DNA from: Pantoea rodasii
Lineage (GTDB): Bacteria; Pseudomonadota; Gammaproteobacteria; Enterobacterales; Enterobacteriaceae
Length of the DNA stretch: 64,000 bases
Assembly (NCBI RefSeq): GCF_002095465.1
Contig: NZ_MLFP01000007.1
Location: 148,251 to 212,250, forward strand
Direction of reading: 5' to 3'
This document shows, in pieces, positions 51,784 to 60,489 of this stretch (the first letter of the stretch is position 1; every line of letters starts with the position of its first letter). The notes beneath the pieces are model-generated. The model worked only from the letters and a program-made list of their open reading frames with translations. It ran no database searches and was not told where the DNA came from. The position numbers and the translations under genes were made by a program.

Positions 51784-51877
51784 GCAGCCCGAAGAGCAAA
51801 GCGTTCGGGCCACGGATGGCCCGGTCGATCTGCATGGATGCGTTATTCCTTTGCGATCGGGCTGCCCTTTTCTGGCC
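51772..51877. repeat. Long hairpin closing the 113-bp array
   Basis: Perfect 21-base arms at 51772-51792 and 51857-51877 are reverse complements (outer part GGCCAGAAAAGGGCAGCCC). Inside, GCAAAG near 51796 can pair with CTTTGC near 51849, and CGGGCC (51806-51811) with GGCCCG (51818-51823). The left arm continues the head of repeat unit 4, so the right arm is an inverted copy of that unit's start. The folded RNA would be very stable. Confidence 0.9.
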
Positions 51878-52021
51878 TTGGCACCCAATTCACAGCGATC
51901 CCCCCTAAACAGCAGCCTCTCTCAGCCATACGTCCCACAGCAACAACACCGCATTCCAGAACATTCACCTCTCACTTTTCGCTATCCTTATTCAGTGCCA
52001 TAACACCACAGGAGGTGAGCA

Positions 52022-54172
52022 TTGAATATTATCGCGATCATGGGACCGCACGGCGCGTTCTACAAAGATGAACCGATTCGTGAACTGGACGCAGCCCTCA
52101 AGCTGCAAGGTTTCCAGACCGTTTATCCCAACAATGCCAGCGACCTGCTTAAACTGATTGAACACAACCCGCGCATCTGCGGCGTGGTTTTTGACTGGGA
52201 CGATTACAGCCTTGCGCTGTGCAGTGACATCAATCAGCTCAACGAATATCTGCCGCTGTATGCCTTCATCAACACCCATTCGCAGATGGACGTCAGCATC
52301 AATGAAATGCGCATGGCACTGCAATTCTTTGAATACGCGCTCAACGCGGCTGACGACATCGCATTGCACATTCGCCAGTACACCGATGAGTACATCGATA
52401 AAATCATGCCGCCGCTCACCAAGGCGCTGTTTACCTATGTGAAAGAGGGTAAATACACCTTCTGCACGCCGGGGCATATGGGTGGTACTGCCTTCCAGAA
52501 AAGCCCGGTGGGCAGCCTGTTCTATGATTTCTTTGGTGCGAACACCCTAAAGGCGGATGTCTCTATCTCCGTTACTGAACTCGGTTCGCTACTTGACCAC
52601 ACTGGCCCGCATCTCGAAGCAGAAGAGTACATTGCGCGGACTTTCGGCGCTGAACAGAGCTATATGGTGACCAACGGCACCTCAACGTCGAACAAAATTG
52701 TCGGGATGTACGCCGCACCAGCGGGTAGCACGGTATTGATTGACCGTAACTGCCATAAATCACTCACCCATCTGCTGATGATGAGCGACATCATTCCGAT
52801 CTGGCTCAAACCGACACGCAACGCGCTCGGTATTTTGGGTGGGATCCCGCAGCGGGAGTTCACGCGCGACAGCATTCAGCACAAGGTCAATGAGACACCG
52901 CGCGCCAGTTGGCCGGTGCACGCGGTGATCACCAACTCCACCTACGATGGTCTGCTGTATAACACGAAGTACATCAAAGAGACGCTGGATGTGCCGTCGA
53001 TTCATTTCGATTCGGCTTGGGTGCCGTACACCAACTTCCATCCGATCTACAGCGGCAAAAGTGGCATGAGCGGGGAGCGGATTCCCGGCAAAGTGATTTA
53101 TGAAACGCAGTCGACGCACAAATTGCTGGCGGCGTTCTCTCAGGCCTCGCTGATTCATATCAAAGGTGATTACGACCACGACACCTTTAATGAAGCCTAC
53201 ATGATGCACACCACCACATCGCCGAGTTACGCGATTGTCTCCTCGATTGAAACGGCGGCGGCGATGCTGCGCGGTAATCCGGGCAAACGACTGATCAATC
53301 GCTCAGTCGAGCGTGCCCTGCATTTTCGCCGTGAAATTCAACGGCTGCGTGAAGAGTGTGATGGCTGGTTCTTTGATATCTGGCAGCCGGAGCAGATCGA
53401 CGAAGCCGAGTGCTGGCCGATCCAACCCGGCGAAGAGGATTGGCACGGATTTACCCAGGCTGACCGTGATCACATGTACCTCGATCCAATCAAAGTGACC
53501 ATCCTGACGCCCGGCATGAGTGAATTAGGTAAAATGGCAGAGGAGGGGATTCCAGCGGCGCTGGTGGCGAAGTTCCTCGATCAGCGCGGTGTGGTGGTTG
53601 AGAAAACCGGGCCGTACAACCTGTTGTTCCTGTTCAGCATCGGTATCGATAAAACCAAAGCCATGAGCGTGCTGCGTGGGCTGACTGAATTCAAACGCGC
53701 CTACGATCTCAATTTGCGTGTCAAAAATATGCTGCCGGATCTCTATGCCGAAGATCCCGACTTCTATCGCAATATGCGCATTCAGACGTTGGCGCAGGGC
53801 ATTCATAACTTGATCCGGCAACACGATCTTCCGCGGCTGATGCTCAAGGCTTTCGACGTATTGCCAGAATCAAAAATGACGCCGCATCAGGCCTTCCAGC
53901 GTCAGGTGCAGGGACAGGTGGAAACCGTGGATATCCGCGAATTAGTGGGTCGCGTTTCCGCCAACATGATTCTGCCTTATCCGCCAGGCGTGCCGCTGGT
54001 GATGCCGGGAGAGATGATCACCGAGGAAAGCCGCTCCGTGCTCGACTTTCTGTTAATGCTTTGCACCATTGGGCGGCACTATCCCGGCTTCGAAACCGAT
54101 ATCCATGGCGCAACGCTCACTGATGATGGTCGTTATCTGGTGCGCGTGCTGCGTGAAGAGAACAGCCATTAA
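52022..54172 (+). CDS. ldcC: Lysine decarboxylase (constitutive type, LdcC)
   Basis: This PLP enzyme decarboxylates lysine to cadaverine. The 716-residue protein has the layout of the fold type I ornithine/lysine/arginine decarboxylases: an N-terminal wing domain (MNIIAIMGPHGAFYKDEPIRELDAAL), the PLP core with Lys367 in QSTHKLLAAF, and a C-terminal domain ending HYPGFETDIHGATL. The start is TTG 52022, with AGGAGG five bases upstream, an unusually strong ribosome site for a non-ATG start. Gene order accA-ldcC-yaeR-tilS as in E. coli supports LdcC over the acid-induced CadA, and no cadB or cadC is nearby. Confidence 0.95.
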   Translation: MNIIAIMGPHGAFYKDEPIRELDAALKLQGFQTVYPNNASDLLKLIEHNPRICGVVFDWDDYSLALCSDINQLNEYLPLYAFINTHSQMDVSINEMRMALQFFEYALNAADDIALHIRQYTDEYIDKIMPPLTKALFTYVKEGKYTFCTPGHMGGTAFQKSPVGSLFYDFFGANTLKADVSISVTELGSLLDHTGPHLEAEEYIARTFGAEQSYMVTNGTSTSNKIVGMYAAPAGSTVLIDRNCHKSLTHLLMMSDIIPIWLKPTRNALGILGGIPQREFTRDSIQHKVNETPRASWPVHAVITNSTYDGLLYNTKYIKETLDVPSIHFDSAWVPYTNFHPIYSGKSGMSGERIPGKVIYETQSTHKLLAAFSQASLIHIKGDYDHDTFNEAYMMHTTTSPSYAIVSSIETAAAMLRGNPGKRLINRSVERALHFRREIQRLREECDGWFFDIWQPEQIDEAECWPIQPGEEDWHGFTQADRDHMYLDPIKVTILTPGMSELGKMAEEGIPAALVAKFLDQRGVVVEKTGPYNLLFLFSIGIDKTKAMSVLRGLTEFKRAYDLNLRVKNMLPDLYAEDPDFYRNMRIQTLAQGIHNLIRQHDLPRLMLKAFDVLPESKMTPHQAFQRQVQGQVETVDIRELVGRVSANMILPYPPGVPLVMPGEMITEESRSVLDFLLMLCTIGRHYPGFETDIHGATLTDDGRYLVRVLREENSH

Positions 54173-54244
54173 CTTCGGATAATTGCCGCTGTTCAGCACA
54201 GCCCCGAGCACGTAGGCTTAGCGGCTGATTCTATAGGAGCCGCT

Positions 54245-54634
54245 ATGCTGCAGATAAAACAGATCCACCACATTGCTATTATTGCCACCGACTATCAGCG
54301 CAGTAAGGCGTTTTACTGTGACGTGTTAGGTTTTGAATTGCTCGGCGAGTATTACCGCGCCGAGCGTGATTCGTGGAAAGGGGATCTCGGACTGAACGGG
54401 GTTTACACCATCGAACTGTTCTCGTTCCCCTCGCCACCGCCACGCGTCAGCGGGCCGGAAGCCTGCGGTCTGCGCCATCTGGCGTTCTGTGTTGAAAATG
54501 TCGAGCAGTCGATTGCGGCACTGGCTGAGAAGGGCGTAGTGTGTGAACCGATTCGTATTGATGCCTTAACCGGCAAGGCGTGCACTTTCTTCCCGGATCC
54601 AGACGGTTTGCCGCTGGAGCTGTATCAGGCGTAA
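54245..54634 (+). CDS. yaeR: VOC family protein YaeR (glyoxalase-like)
   Basis: A small metal-binding protein of the vicinal oxygen chelate superfamily, also called GloA2-like; the substrate is unknown. The 129-residue product starts MLQIKQIHHIAIIATDYQRSKAFYCDVLGF, with the first metal His in HHIAI, and has IELFSFPSPP, ACGLRHLAFCVENV and the C-terminal FFPDPDGLPLELYQA with the last metal Glu. ATG 54245 follows AGGAG. It lies between ldcC and tilS, as in E. coli. Confidence 0.93.
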   Translation: MLQIKQIHHIAIIATDYQRSKAFYCDVLGFELLGEYYRAERDSWKGDLGLNGVYTIELFSFPSPPPRVSGPEACGLRHLAFCVENVEQSIAALAEKGVVCEPIRIDALTGKACTFFPDPDGLPLELYQA

Positions 54635-54687
54635 ACTAGCGTCCGCGCGGGCTGCAATCAGGCGGCTCGCTCTGATGGAACGCGCTC

Positions 54688-55989
54688 ATGTCTTTTTCCC
54701 ATCTTGCTTCGTTACTGACACCCGACGCCCGCTGTGTGCTGGCGTTCAGTGGCGGACTGGATTCCAGCGTATTGCTGCATCAACTGGTCAGCTGGCAACG
54801 TCAACTGCCGCAGCTGCGCGTGCGCGCGTTGCACGTCCATCATGGATTAAGTCCGAATGCGGATAGCTGGGCGTCACATTGTCTGCAAACCTGCCAGCAG
54901 TGGCAGATTCCCTGCGAGGTGCTGCGCGTGCAGGTGGATGGCCATGCTAAAGGTATTGAGGCTGCCGCGCGTGAGGCGCGCTATCAGGCGTTGTTTCAAC
55001 AGCTGCAACCCGGTGAGCACTTACTTACTGCGCAGCACCTCGACGATCAGTGTGAAACGCTGTTGTTGGCACTGAAACGGGGTAGCGGGCCGGCGGGGCT
55101 GGCGGCAATGCCAATACAGCGTCAGGTGGGGGAATATTCGCACTTGCGCCCGTTACTGGGTCTCAGTCGCCAGCAACTCGAAGCCTATGCGGCCGAATAC
55201 CGCTTACGCTGGATTGAGGATGAAAGTAACGCTGACAGCCGCTACGACCGTAACTTTTTGCGGCAGCAGATTTTACCGTTACTGCAGGCGCGTTGGCCGC
55301 ATTTCAGCGCAGCCAGTGCACGCAGTGCCGCATTGTGCGGTGAGCAGGAGCAACTGCTGGATGAATTACTGGCAGAACAGTTGGCCCAGCTCACGGATGA
55401 ACAAGGCGCACTGCACTTCCCGCCATTACTGGGGATGAGCGAAGCGCGACGGCATGCGTTATTGCGTCGTTGGATCGCACAACAGGGTGGCGCGATGCCT
55501 TCGCGGGAAGCATTGAAACGTATCACCGATGAAGTGATGCAAAGCCGCGAAGATGCGAATCCCAGCCTGATCTTCGCTGCCTGCACCCTGCGGCGTTATC
55601 GGCAGCAACTGTTTTGGCTTAAGCCACAGCCATCACTGAGTCAGCACTCGCTAACCTGGCATGACCGTAAACAACTGCTGCGGTTGCCCGATGATTTGGG
55701 CACGTTACAGGCAAACCCGGCGATTGCCACCCTGCGCCAACCCACCGAGGACGAATCGATCAACGTCTGTTTCCAGGCCAGCGGCTATCATTATCTGCTG
55801 GGTCGTGCCGGAGGCCGGGAGATGAAAAAATTGTGGCAGGAGTTAGGTGTGCCACCCTGGCAGCGTGAACGTATTCCTTTGATTTACTACAACCAGACGC
55901 TGATCTGCGCACCAGGGCTCTTTATTACCCGCGAGGGTGCGGCCAGTGATGAGCAAGGCTGGCAAGCGCTCTGGTTACAACAACAATAA
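54688..55989 (+). CDS. tilS: tRNA(Ile)-lysidine synthetase
   Basis: TilS converts C34 of tRNA(Ile2) to lysidine, so the tRNA reads AUA and is charged with isoleucine; it is essential. The 433-residue protein has the ATP pyrophosphatase P-loop SGGLDS (21-26) and a second conserved core with HHGLSPNADSWA and AREARYQALFQQL, then the C-terminal tRNA-binding domains (REMKKLWQELGVPPWQRERIPLIYYNQTLICAPGLFI). ATG 54688 gives MSFSHLASLLTPD. A small cytochrome c gene follows after 11 bases. Confidence 0.96.
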   Translation: MSFSHLASLLTPDARCVLAFSGGLDSSVLLHQLVSWQRQLPQLRVRALHVHHGLSPNADSWASHCLQTCQQWQIPCEVLRVQVDGHAKGIEAAAREARYQALFQQLQPGEHLLTAQHLDDQCETLLLALKRGSGPAGLAAMPIQRQVGEYSHLRPLLGLSRQQLEAYAAEYRLRWIEDESNADSRYDRNFLRQQILPLLQARWPHFSAASARSAALCGEQEQLLDELLAEQLAQLTDEQGALHFPPLLGMSEARRHALLRRWIAQQGGAMPSREALKRITDEVMQSREDANPSLIFAACTLRRYRQQLFWLKPQPSLSQHSLTWHDRKQLLRLPDDLGTLQANPAIATLRQPTEDESINVCFQASGYHYLLGRAGGREMKKLWQELGVPPWQRERIPLIYYNQTLICAPGLFITREGAASDEQGWQALWLQQQ

Positions 55990-56000
55990 GATGGAGAGCA

Positions 56001-56312
56001 ATGATGAAACACTGGATGGCGGCAGCTTTGCTGGCCGCGGCGCTGCCGGCTTTTGCCGACGGCGATGTGAATGCAGGCGCGCAAAAAGCGGCAACCTGCC
56101 TGGCCTGTCACGGTGCTGAAGGGAAAAGTGCCGTGCCGCTTTATCCTAATCTCGCCGGGCAGCATGCGCCTTATTTGCTGCATTCTTTACAGGCTTACAA
56201 AAAAGGTGAGCGCAGCGGTGGTCAGGCGGAAGTGATGAAAGCGTTTGTGGCAGGATTGAGCGATCAGGATATGGAAGATTTATCGGCGTATTACAGTTCG
56301 CTGAAGCCGTAA
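56001..56312 (+). CDS. Small periplasmic c-type cytochrome (c553-like)
   Basis: The 103-residue protein has a signal peptide ([19 protein letters not shown]), then one heme-binding motif CLACH (Cys33, Cys36, His37) in AATCLACHGAEGKSAVPLYPNLAGQHAPYLLHSLQAYKKGERS. The likely axial methionine is in QAEVMKAFVAGLSDQDMEDLSAYYSSL. It is therefore a class I mono-heme cytochrome c, probably an electron carrier, whose partner cannot be told. The start is ATG 56001 or 56004, with GGAGAG upstream. In E. coli no such gene lies between tilS and rof. It is convergent with rof, with a hairpin between. Confidence 0.85.
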   Translation: MMKHWMAAALLAAALPAFADGDVNAGAQKAATCLACHGAEGKSAVPLYPNLAGQHAPYLLHSLQAYKKGERSGGQAEVMKAFVAGLSDQDMEDLSAYYSSLKP

Positions 56313-56319
56313 ACGAGGA

Positions 56320-56341
56320 GGGCGGGAGAGTATTCCCGCCC
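56320..56341. terminator. Bidirectional hairpin between cytochrome c and rof
   Basis: The stem GGGCGGGA/TCCCGCCC (56320-56327 with 56334-56341) lies between two converging genes, eight bases after the cytochrome stop. U tracts are weak, so efficiency is uncertain. Confidence 0.6.
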
Positions 56342-56352
56342 AGATGTGGCAG

Positions 56353-56616
56353 CTATTCGTCTTCGCTAACGATGACGGTGCCCAGCTCGGGATGACTGAA
56401 GCTGGCGATGTGATCAAGCCGCAACTCTCGGGTTTCGCCAGAGAGGTCAACGGTCAGATACTCCACGTTTTTGCGCGAGACCATGTCCACGGCTTTCGCT
56501 TTAAGCTGATCGCCGCTTTTTAATTCCAAAGACAGCGTCCAGTGTTTGGTGCAGGCGAGTTCGAGGCTATCGTAGTCATCGCAGTTGATGGGTTTGTAGG
56601 CTTCATTCGTCAACAT
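56353..56616 (-). CDS. rof: Rho-binding antiterminator Rof
   Basis: Rof (YaeO) binds the Rho hexamer and blocks Rho-dependent termination. The 87-residue protein follows the family: [25 protein letters not shown], then [32 protein letters not shown]. An acidic surface is typical of the fold. It overlaps the end of yaeP by 14 bases, so the two are translationally coupled, as in E. coli. Confidence 0.95.
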   Translation of the reverse strand: MLTNEAYKPINCDDYDSLELACTKHWTLSLELKSGDQLKAKAVDMVSRKNVEYLTVDLSGETRELRLDHIASFSHPELGTVIVSEDE

Positions 56617-56803
56617 AGTCGCTCACCAATAAGTTTGCAGCAGCATAGGCTGCTTGTTCCCTGACAGAAGAGTTTAGCGCAGAATTAGCGGCAATATCGT
56701 TGAGTGCGTTTAGCGCGCAACCTATCGCGTCTGGCACATACCCCAGGTCGCCACTTCCAATTTGGGCATACTTCTGGCGAACTAACTCACAATACTTTTG
56801 CAC
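56603..56803 (-). CDS. yaeP: Conserved protein YaeP
   Basis: A small protein of unknown function co-encoded with rof. From GTG 56803 the product has 66 residues, the E. coli length ([28 protein letters not shown]). The alternative ATG 56809 adds two residues; the AGGAGG ribosome site is better spaced for GTG. The C-terminal [16 protein letters not shown] is nearly identical to E. coli YaeP. Confidence 0.92.
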   Translation of the reverse strand: MQKYCELVRQKYAQIGSGDLGYVPDAIGCALNALNDIAANSALNSSVREQAAYAAANLLVSDYVDE

Positions 56804-57019
56804 ATACACCTCCTCAGCAGAGCTTAAATACCCTGGTTGATAAGCGACTATATCACAGGATTTTCGTGGAAATCAGCATGGTGAAGCGTGGATGCTGACA
56901 AAGAAAAGTGTAAAAGTGACATACAGCGCTGGTCTTAAGGGTTAAGACGGCGCACAAAAGGTTAAGTTGATGAACAGGTTATTACGCGACACAACGTCGT
57001 ACCTAACGGCAGGTGACAG

Positions 57020-57429
57020 ATGATAGTGCTGTCTCGATCGGTCTCTCTTGCTGATAATGAAGTCGAGCTTAGTGCCATCCGCGCTCAGGGCGCGGGCGGC
57101 CAGCATGTGAATAAAACATCCACCGCTATCCATTTGCGTTTTGATATCCGCGCTTCCTCGTTGCCGCCGTTCTACAAGGAGCGCCTGCTGGCAGCAAGCC
57201 ACCATTGATCACGGCAGAAGGTGTTGTGATTATTAAGTCGCAGGAGTATCGCAGTCAGGAAATGAATCGTGAGGCGGCCCTGCAGCGGCTCATCAATCTG
57301 ATTCGTGAGTTGACCACGGTGGAGAAGGCGCGGCGGGCAACTCGACCCACGCGTGCTTCGAAAGAACGACGGCTGGAGGGGAAATCGCGGCGCGGAAATG
57401 TGAAAGCGATGCGGGGTAAAGTGCAATGA
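57020..57429 (+). CDS. arfB: Peptidyl-tRNA hydrolase ArfB, frameshifted
   Basis: ArfB (YaeJ) rescues stalled ribosomes by inserting its C-terminal tail into the empty mRNA channel and hydrolysing peptidyl-tRNA with a GGQ motif. GGQ is at 26-28 in [19 protein letters not shown], and the basic tail ([32 protein letters not shown]) is present. The frame breaks near 57206-57208: one T is missing (CAT TTG ATC), and the corrected reading is [25 protein letters not shown]. With it the protein has 136 residues. The stop is one base before a strong hairpin. yaeQ, upstream in E. coli, and nlpE, downstream, are absent. Confidence 0.93.
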
Positions 57430-57430
57430 A

Positions 57431-57457
57431 AAACGCCTCCAGCTGGAGGCGTTTTAG
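57431..57457. terminator. Bidirectional terminator between arfB and proS
   Basis: A ten-base-pair stem AAACGCCTCC/GGAGGCGTTT with an AGCT loop, with T on one side and A on the other, works in both directions. It begins one base past the arfB stop and ends before the proS stop at 57460. Confidence 0.9.
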
Positions 57458-57459
57458 TG

Positions 57460-59178
57460 TTACTTGTTTAGCGCTTTTGCCAGGAAGTCGACAATGTCGT
57501 GCTGCTTGATCATCTGCTTCTCGCTGGATGAACGTGATTTGTACTCGATTTCCTGGTTATCGAGATTACGGTCACCGATAACGATGGTATGAGGTACGCC
57601 AATCAGTTCCATATCAGCGAACATCACGCCTGGACGCTCTTTGCGATCATCCAGAATCACATCGATGCCTTTAGCACGTAGTTGGCTATACAGCTCTTCA
57701 GCCAGCTCTTTCACGCGGAAAGATTTCTGCATGTTCATTGGCAGAATCGCCACTTCGAACGGTGCCAACGCCGCTGGCCAGATAATGCCGCGTTCGTCAT
57801 GGTTCTGCTCGATGGCAGCGGCCACTACGCGAGTGATACCGATACCGTAGCAACCCATGGTCATCACCTGGTTACGACCTTCTTCGCCCTGAACAGCGGC
57901 TTTCATCGCTTCCGAGTATTTGGTGCCTAACTGGAAGATGTGACCGACTTCGATACCGCGTTTGATCTGCAGTGTGCCTTTGCCATCCGGGCTTGGATCA
58001 CCTTCAACCACGTTACGGATATCTTCCACGCGTGCTTCTGGCAGATCGCGTAGCCAGTTGATACCGGCGAAGTGCTGGCCATCAATGTTAGCGCCAGCAG
58101 AGAAGTCACTCATTTTGGCAACGGTGCGGTCAGCAATGACTGGAATGCTCAGGCCAACCGGGCCGATTGAACCAAAGCCAGCGCCTACCACGGCACGAAT
58201 GGCTTCTTCGCTGCCCATTTCCAATGGAGAGGCCACGATATCAAGATGCTCAGCTTTGACTTCGTTAAGCTCATGATCGCCGCGAACCAGTAAAGCAACC
58301 AGCGCGTGGCCGCTCTCTTCTGTGGCTTTCACAATCAAAGTCTTAACGGTTTTCTCGATTGGGATCTGATGTTGCTCAACTAGCTCAGCAATCGTTCTGG
58401 CATTTGGCGTGGCAAACTGCGTCATGTCCTGCGTTGCCGCTGGACGGTCGCCCGCTGGCGCCAGTGCTTCCGCTTTTTCAATGTTGGCAGCGTAATCCGA
58501 TTCGCTGGAGAAGATCACATCATCTTCACCGCTCTGCGCCAATACCTGGAATTCGTGCGATGCGCTACCACCGATTGAGCCGGTGTCCGCTTGTACGGCA
58601 CGGAAGTCCAGCCCCATACGGCTGAAGCTCTGGCTGTAAGCGCGATACATCGCATCGTAGGTTTCCTGCAGCGATTCCTGAGTGGTGTGGAACGAGTAAG
58701 CATCTTTCATGATGAACTCACGCGAACGCATCACACCGAAGCGCGGACGCACTTCATCGCGGAATTTGGTCTGGATCTGGTACAGATTCAGCGGCAGCTG
58801 TTTGTAAGAACTCAGTTCATTACGGATCAGATCGGTGACCACTTCTTCATGGGTTGGACCCAGCACGAAAGGACGCTCGTGGCGATCTTTAATACGCAGC
58901 AGTTCCGGGCCGTACTGCTCCCAACGGCCGCTCTCTTCCCACAGATCGGCAGGCTGAACCACCGGCATGGAGATCTCAATCGCGCCCGCGTTATTCATCT
59001 CTTCGCGTACGATATTTTCAACTTTTCGCAGCACGCGAACACCGGTCGGCAGCCAGGTATAAAGACCGGAAGCCAGTTTGCGGATCATACCGGCGCGTAG
59101 CATCAGCTGGTGGCTGATCACTTCCGCATCGGATGGCGTCTCTTTCAGGGTAGAGAGCAGATATTGAGTAGTACGCAT
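57460..59178 (-). CDS. proS: Proline-tRNA ligase
   Basis: ProS charges tRNA(Pro). The 572-residue class IIa synthetase has the E. coli length. Core motifs include [42 protein letters not shown] and the motif 3 arginine in [14 protein letters not shown]. Between motifs 2 and 3 an insertion domain (about 225-405, YbaK-like) edits Ala-tRNA(Pro). The C-terminal anticodon-binding domain ends [13 protein letters not shown] 59178 follows AATCGTAATC with a weak ribosome site. It converges with arfB; trmO lies upstream on the same strand. Confidence 0.98.
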   Translation of the reverse strand: MRTTQYLLSTLKETPSDAEVISHQLMLRAGMIRKLASGLYTWLPTGVRVLRKVENIVREEMNNAGAIEISMPVVQPADLWEESGRWEQYGPELLRIKDRHERPFVLGPTHEEVVTDLIRNELSSYKQLPLNLYQIQTKFRDEVRPRFGVMRSREFIMKDAYSFHTTQESLQETYDAMYRAYSQSFSRMGLDFRAVQADTGSIGGSASHEFQVLAQSGEDDVIFSSESDYAANIEKAEALAPAGDRPAATQDMTQFATPNARTIAELVEQHQIPIEKTVKTLIVKATEESGHALVALLVRGDHELNEVKAEHLDIVASPLEMGSEEAIRAVVGAGFGSIGPVGLSIPVIADRTVAKMSDFSAGANIDGQHFAGINWLRDLPEARVEDIRNVVEGDPSPDGKGTLQIKRGIEVGHIFQLGTKYSEAMKAAVQGEEGRNQVMTMGCYGIGITRVVAAAIEQNHDERGIIWPAALAPFEVAILPMNMQKSFRVKELAEELYSQLRAKGIDVILDDRKERPGVMFADMELIGVPHTIVIGDRNLDNQEIEYKSRSSSEKQMIKQHDIVDFLAKALNK

Positions 59179-59268
59179 TGATTACGATTCCAGTTGTACG
59201 GAAGGACACTGACAAAAATTTTTCTGGCGGCTAGTGTACCAGCGAGATCCATCACTCAAAAGCTTGTT

Positions 59269-59976
59269 TTAGCGCGGATCGAGGGCGATCACTTCGGTGC
59301 CGACCTCATCAATACGCCAGCGCACGTTAAAGTCGAGCAGCCAGGCGGCATACTCGCGATCTTCCGCTTCGCCTTTACGATAAGCTGGGCGGGGATCCTG
59401 CGCTAAAACTTCCGCAATAAAGCGTGCCAGCTGAGGATGATTTTTCTGTTGTTGCTGGATTTGGTCCTGCGCCAGGGCAGAGAAGCGCACGGGCATGCTG
59501 GCATCCGGTGCGCTTTGGGCAAATCCCGCGCGCGCATCGGGCAGCGCTTCAGCAAAGGGCAAATACGGTTTGATATCGACCACCGGCGTGCCATCCACTA
59601 AATCCAGACTGCCGAGCTGCAGAATCACCTGCTGTTTCTCGCAGCGGATGCCTTTTAATTCAACCAGTGACATACCAATCGGATTAGGGCGGAAGGTCGA
59701 GCGTGTGGCGAAAACACCCATGCGGGCGTTGCCGCCTAAGCGCGGAGGGCGAACGGTTGGTCGCCAGCCGCCTTCCATGGTTTGATGGAACACGAACAGT
59801 AACCAAAGATGACTGAAGGCTTCAAGCCCACGCACCGCTTCCGGCTGATTATAAGGCGGCAGCAGGTGTAACTCACCGCCGCCATCCTGTACCAGGCCGG
59901 GCTGACGCGGTACGGCAAACTTCTCTTTCCACGGCGAACGAATCACGCCGATTTGCGCAAAGGCAAAATCACTCAT
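59269..59976 (-). CDS. trmO: tRNA (N6-threonylcarbamoyladenosine(37)-N6)-methyltransferase TrmO
   Basis: TrmO (TsaA, YaeB) methylates t6A37 in tRNA(Thr) with SAM. The 235-residue protein begins MSDFAFAQIGVIRSPWKEKFAVPRQPGL and contains the single-sheeted barrel motifs VFHQTMEGGWRPTVRPPRLGGNARMGVFATRSTFRPNPIGMSLVEL. The start ATG 59976 overlaps the rcsF stop by four bases; the frame opens earlier at 60009. The overlap indicates coupling with rcsF, as in E. coli. Confidence 0.95.
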   Translation of the reverse strand: MSDFAFAQIGVIRSPWKEKFAVPRQPGLVQDGGGELHLLPPYNQPEAVRGLEAFSHLWLLFVFHQTMEGGWRPTVRPPRLGGNARMGVFATRSTFRPNPIGMSLVELKGIRCEKQQVILQLGSLDLVDGTPVVDIKPYLPFAEALPDARAGFAQSAPDASMPVRFSALAQDQIQQQQKNHPQLARFIAEVLAQDPRPAYRKGEAEDREYAAWLLDFNVRWRIDEVGTEVIALDPR

Positions 59977-60374
59977 TGATTGGAAACTTTCAGTGCAGAG
60001 CCCTGGCAAATGGCCTGGCGATAACAGCCTGGCGTGCTGGTGACGATCTCACACTTGTGCAGCAGTACCGCATTGGCTTTCATGCCGGCTGCTTTGATCT
60101 GCAGACGTTTACGCGCGGTATTGATATTTGGCGGTGAATCCTGGCTGCTGCTCTGGCAATCATCGGCGGACACTTCACCCAGATCGCGGAACGGGTTACT
60201 TACCAGAGCGGTGGCATCGGTATAAATTTTTACCGGTGCAGGGCGTGGTGCAGGCTTACGTTCAGGTTCGCTGGATGACTGTTGCGGGCGAGAGGGAGCA
60301 CTGCTTATTGGGTGATATTCACGAACACACCCGGTTAGCATTAATGCTAACAAGCAGAGCGGTAAAAAACGCAT
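59973..60374 (-). CDS. rcsF: Outer membrane lipoprotein RcsF
   Basis: RcsF senses outer membrane and peptidoglycan damage and turns on the Rcs phosphorelay through IgaA. The 133-residue precursor has a lipoprotein signal with lipobox LTGC (Cys16), a proline-rich, low-complexity linker (SSEPERKPAPRPAPVK) and a C-terminal globular domain with four cysteines forming the nested disulfides (DDCQSS, HKCEIV, PGCYRQAICQG). BamA, its partner for surface exposure, is also encoded in this window. ATG 60374 was chosen from the signal peptide; the frame is open further. Confidence 0.95.
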   Translation of the reverse strand: MRFLPLCLLALMLTGCVREYHPISSAPSRPQQSSSEPERKPAPRPAPVKIYTDATALVSNPFRDLGEVSADDCQSSSQDSPPNINTARKRLQIKAAGMKANAVLLHKCEIVTSTPGCYRQAICQGSALKVSNQ

Positions 60375-60440
60375 GGCAACATCCTCAGTAGTAAAAAGTG
60401 GCGTTATTGAAACAAGGACGGGATTAAATAACAAGTCAGC

Positions 60441-60467
60441 AAAAAGAAAGGGCGGCCGAAGCCGCCC
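60441..60467 (-). terminator. Rho-independent terminator after metQ
   Basis: The stem GGGCGGC/GCCGCCC with a TTCG loop (minus strand) is followed by TTTCTTTTT. It lies 23 bases past the metQ stop and ends the metNIQ transcript. Confidence 0.9.
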
Positions 60468-60489
60468 TGGATGGCATCAAAGGCGAAAA

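Larger units (their letters stand above)
51321..52021. other. Non-coding island between accA and ldcC
   Basis: This 701-base stretch has no credible gene. It holds the accA terminator, an array of 113-bp direct repeats (about 51372-51783), a 106-bp imperfect palindrome (51772-51877) that overlaps the end of the array, and about 140 bases before ldcC that should contain the ldcC promoter. An open frame of 77 codons at 51838-52071 crosses the palindrome and the ldcC start and is not believed. Confidence 0.8.

Noticed and set aside
51838..52071. 77-codon gene before ldcC
   Set aside because: It spans the right arm of the palindrome and the ldcC ribosome site and start in another frame; no ribosome site of its own.
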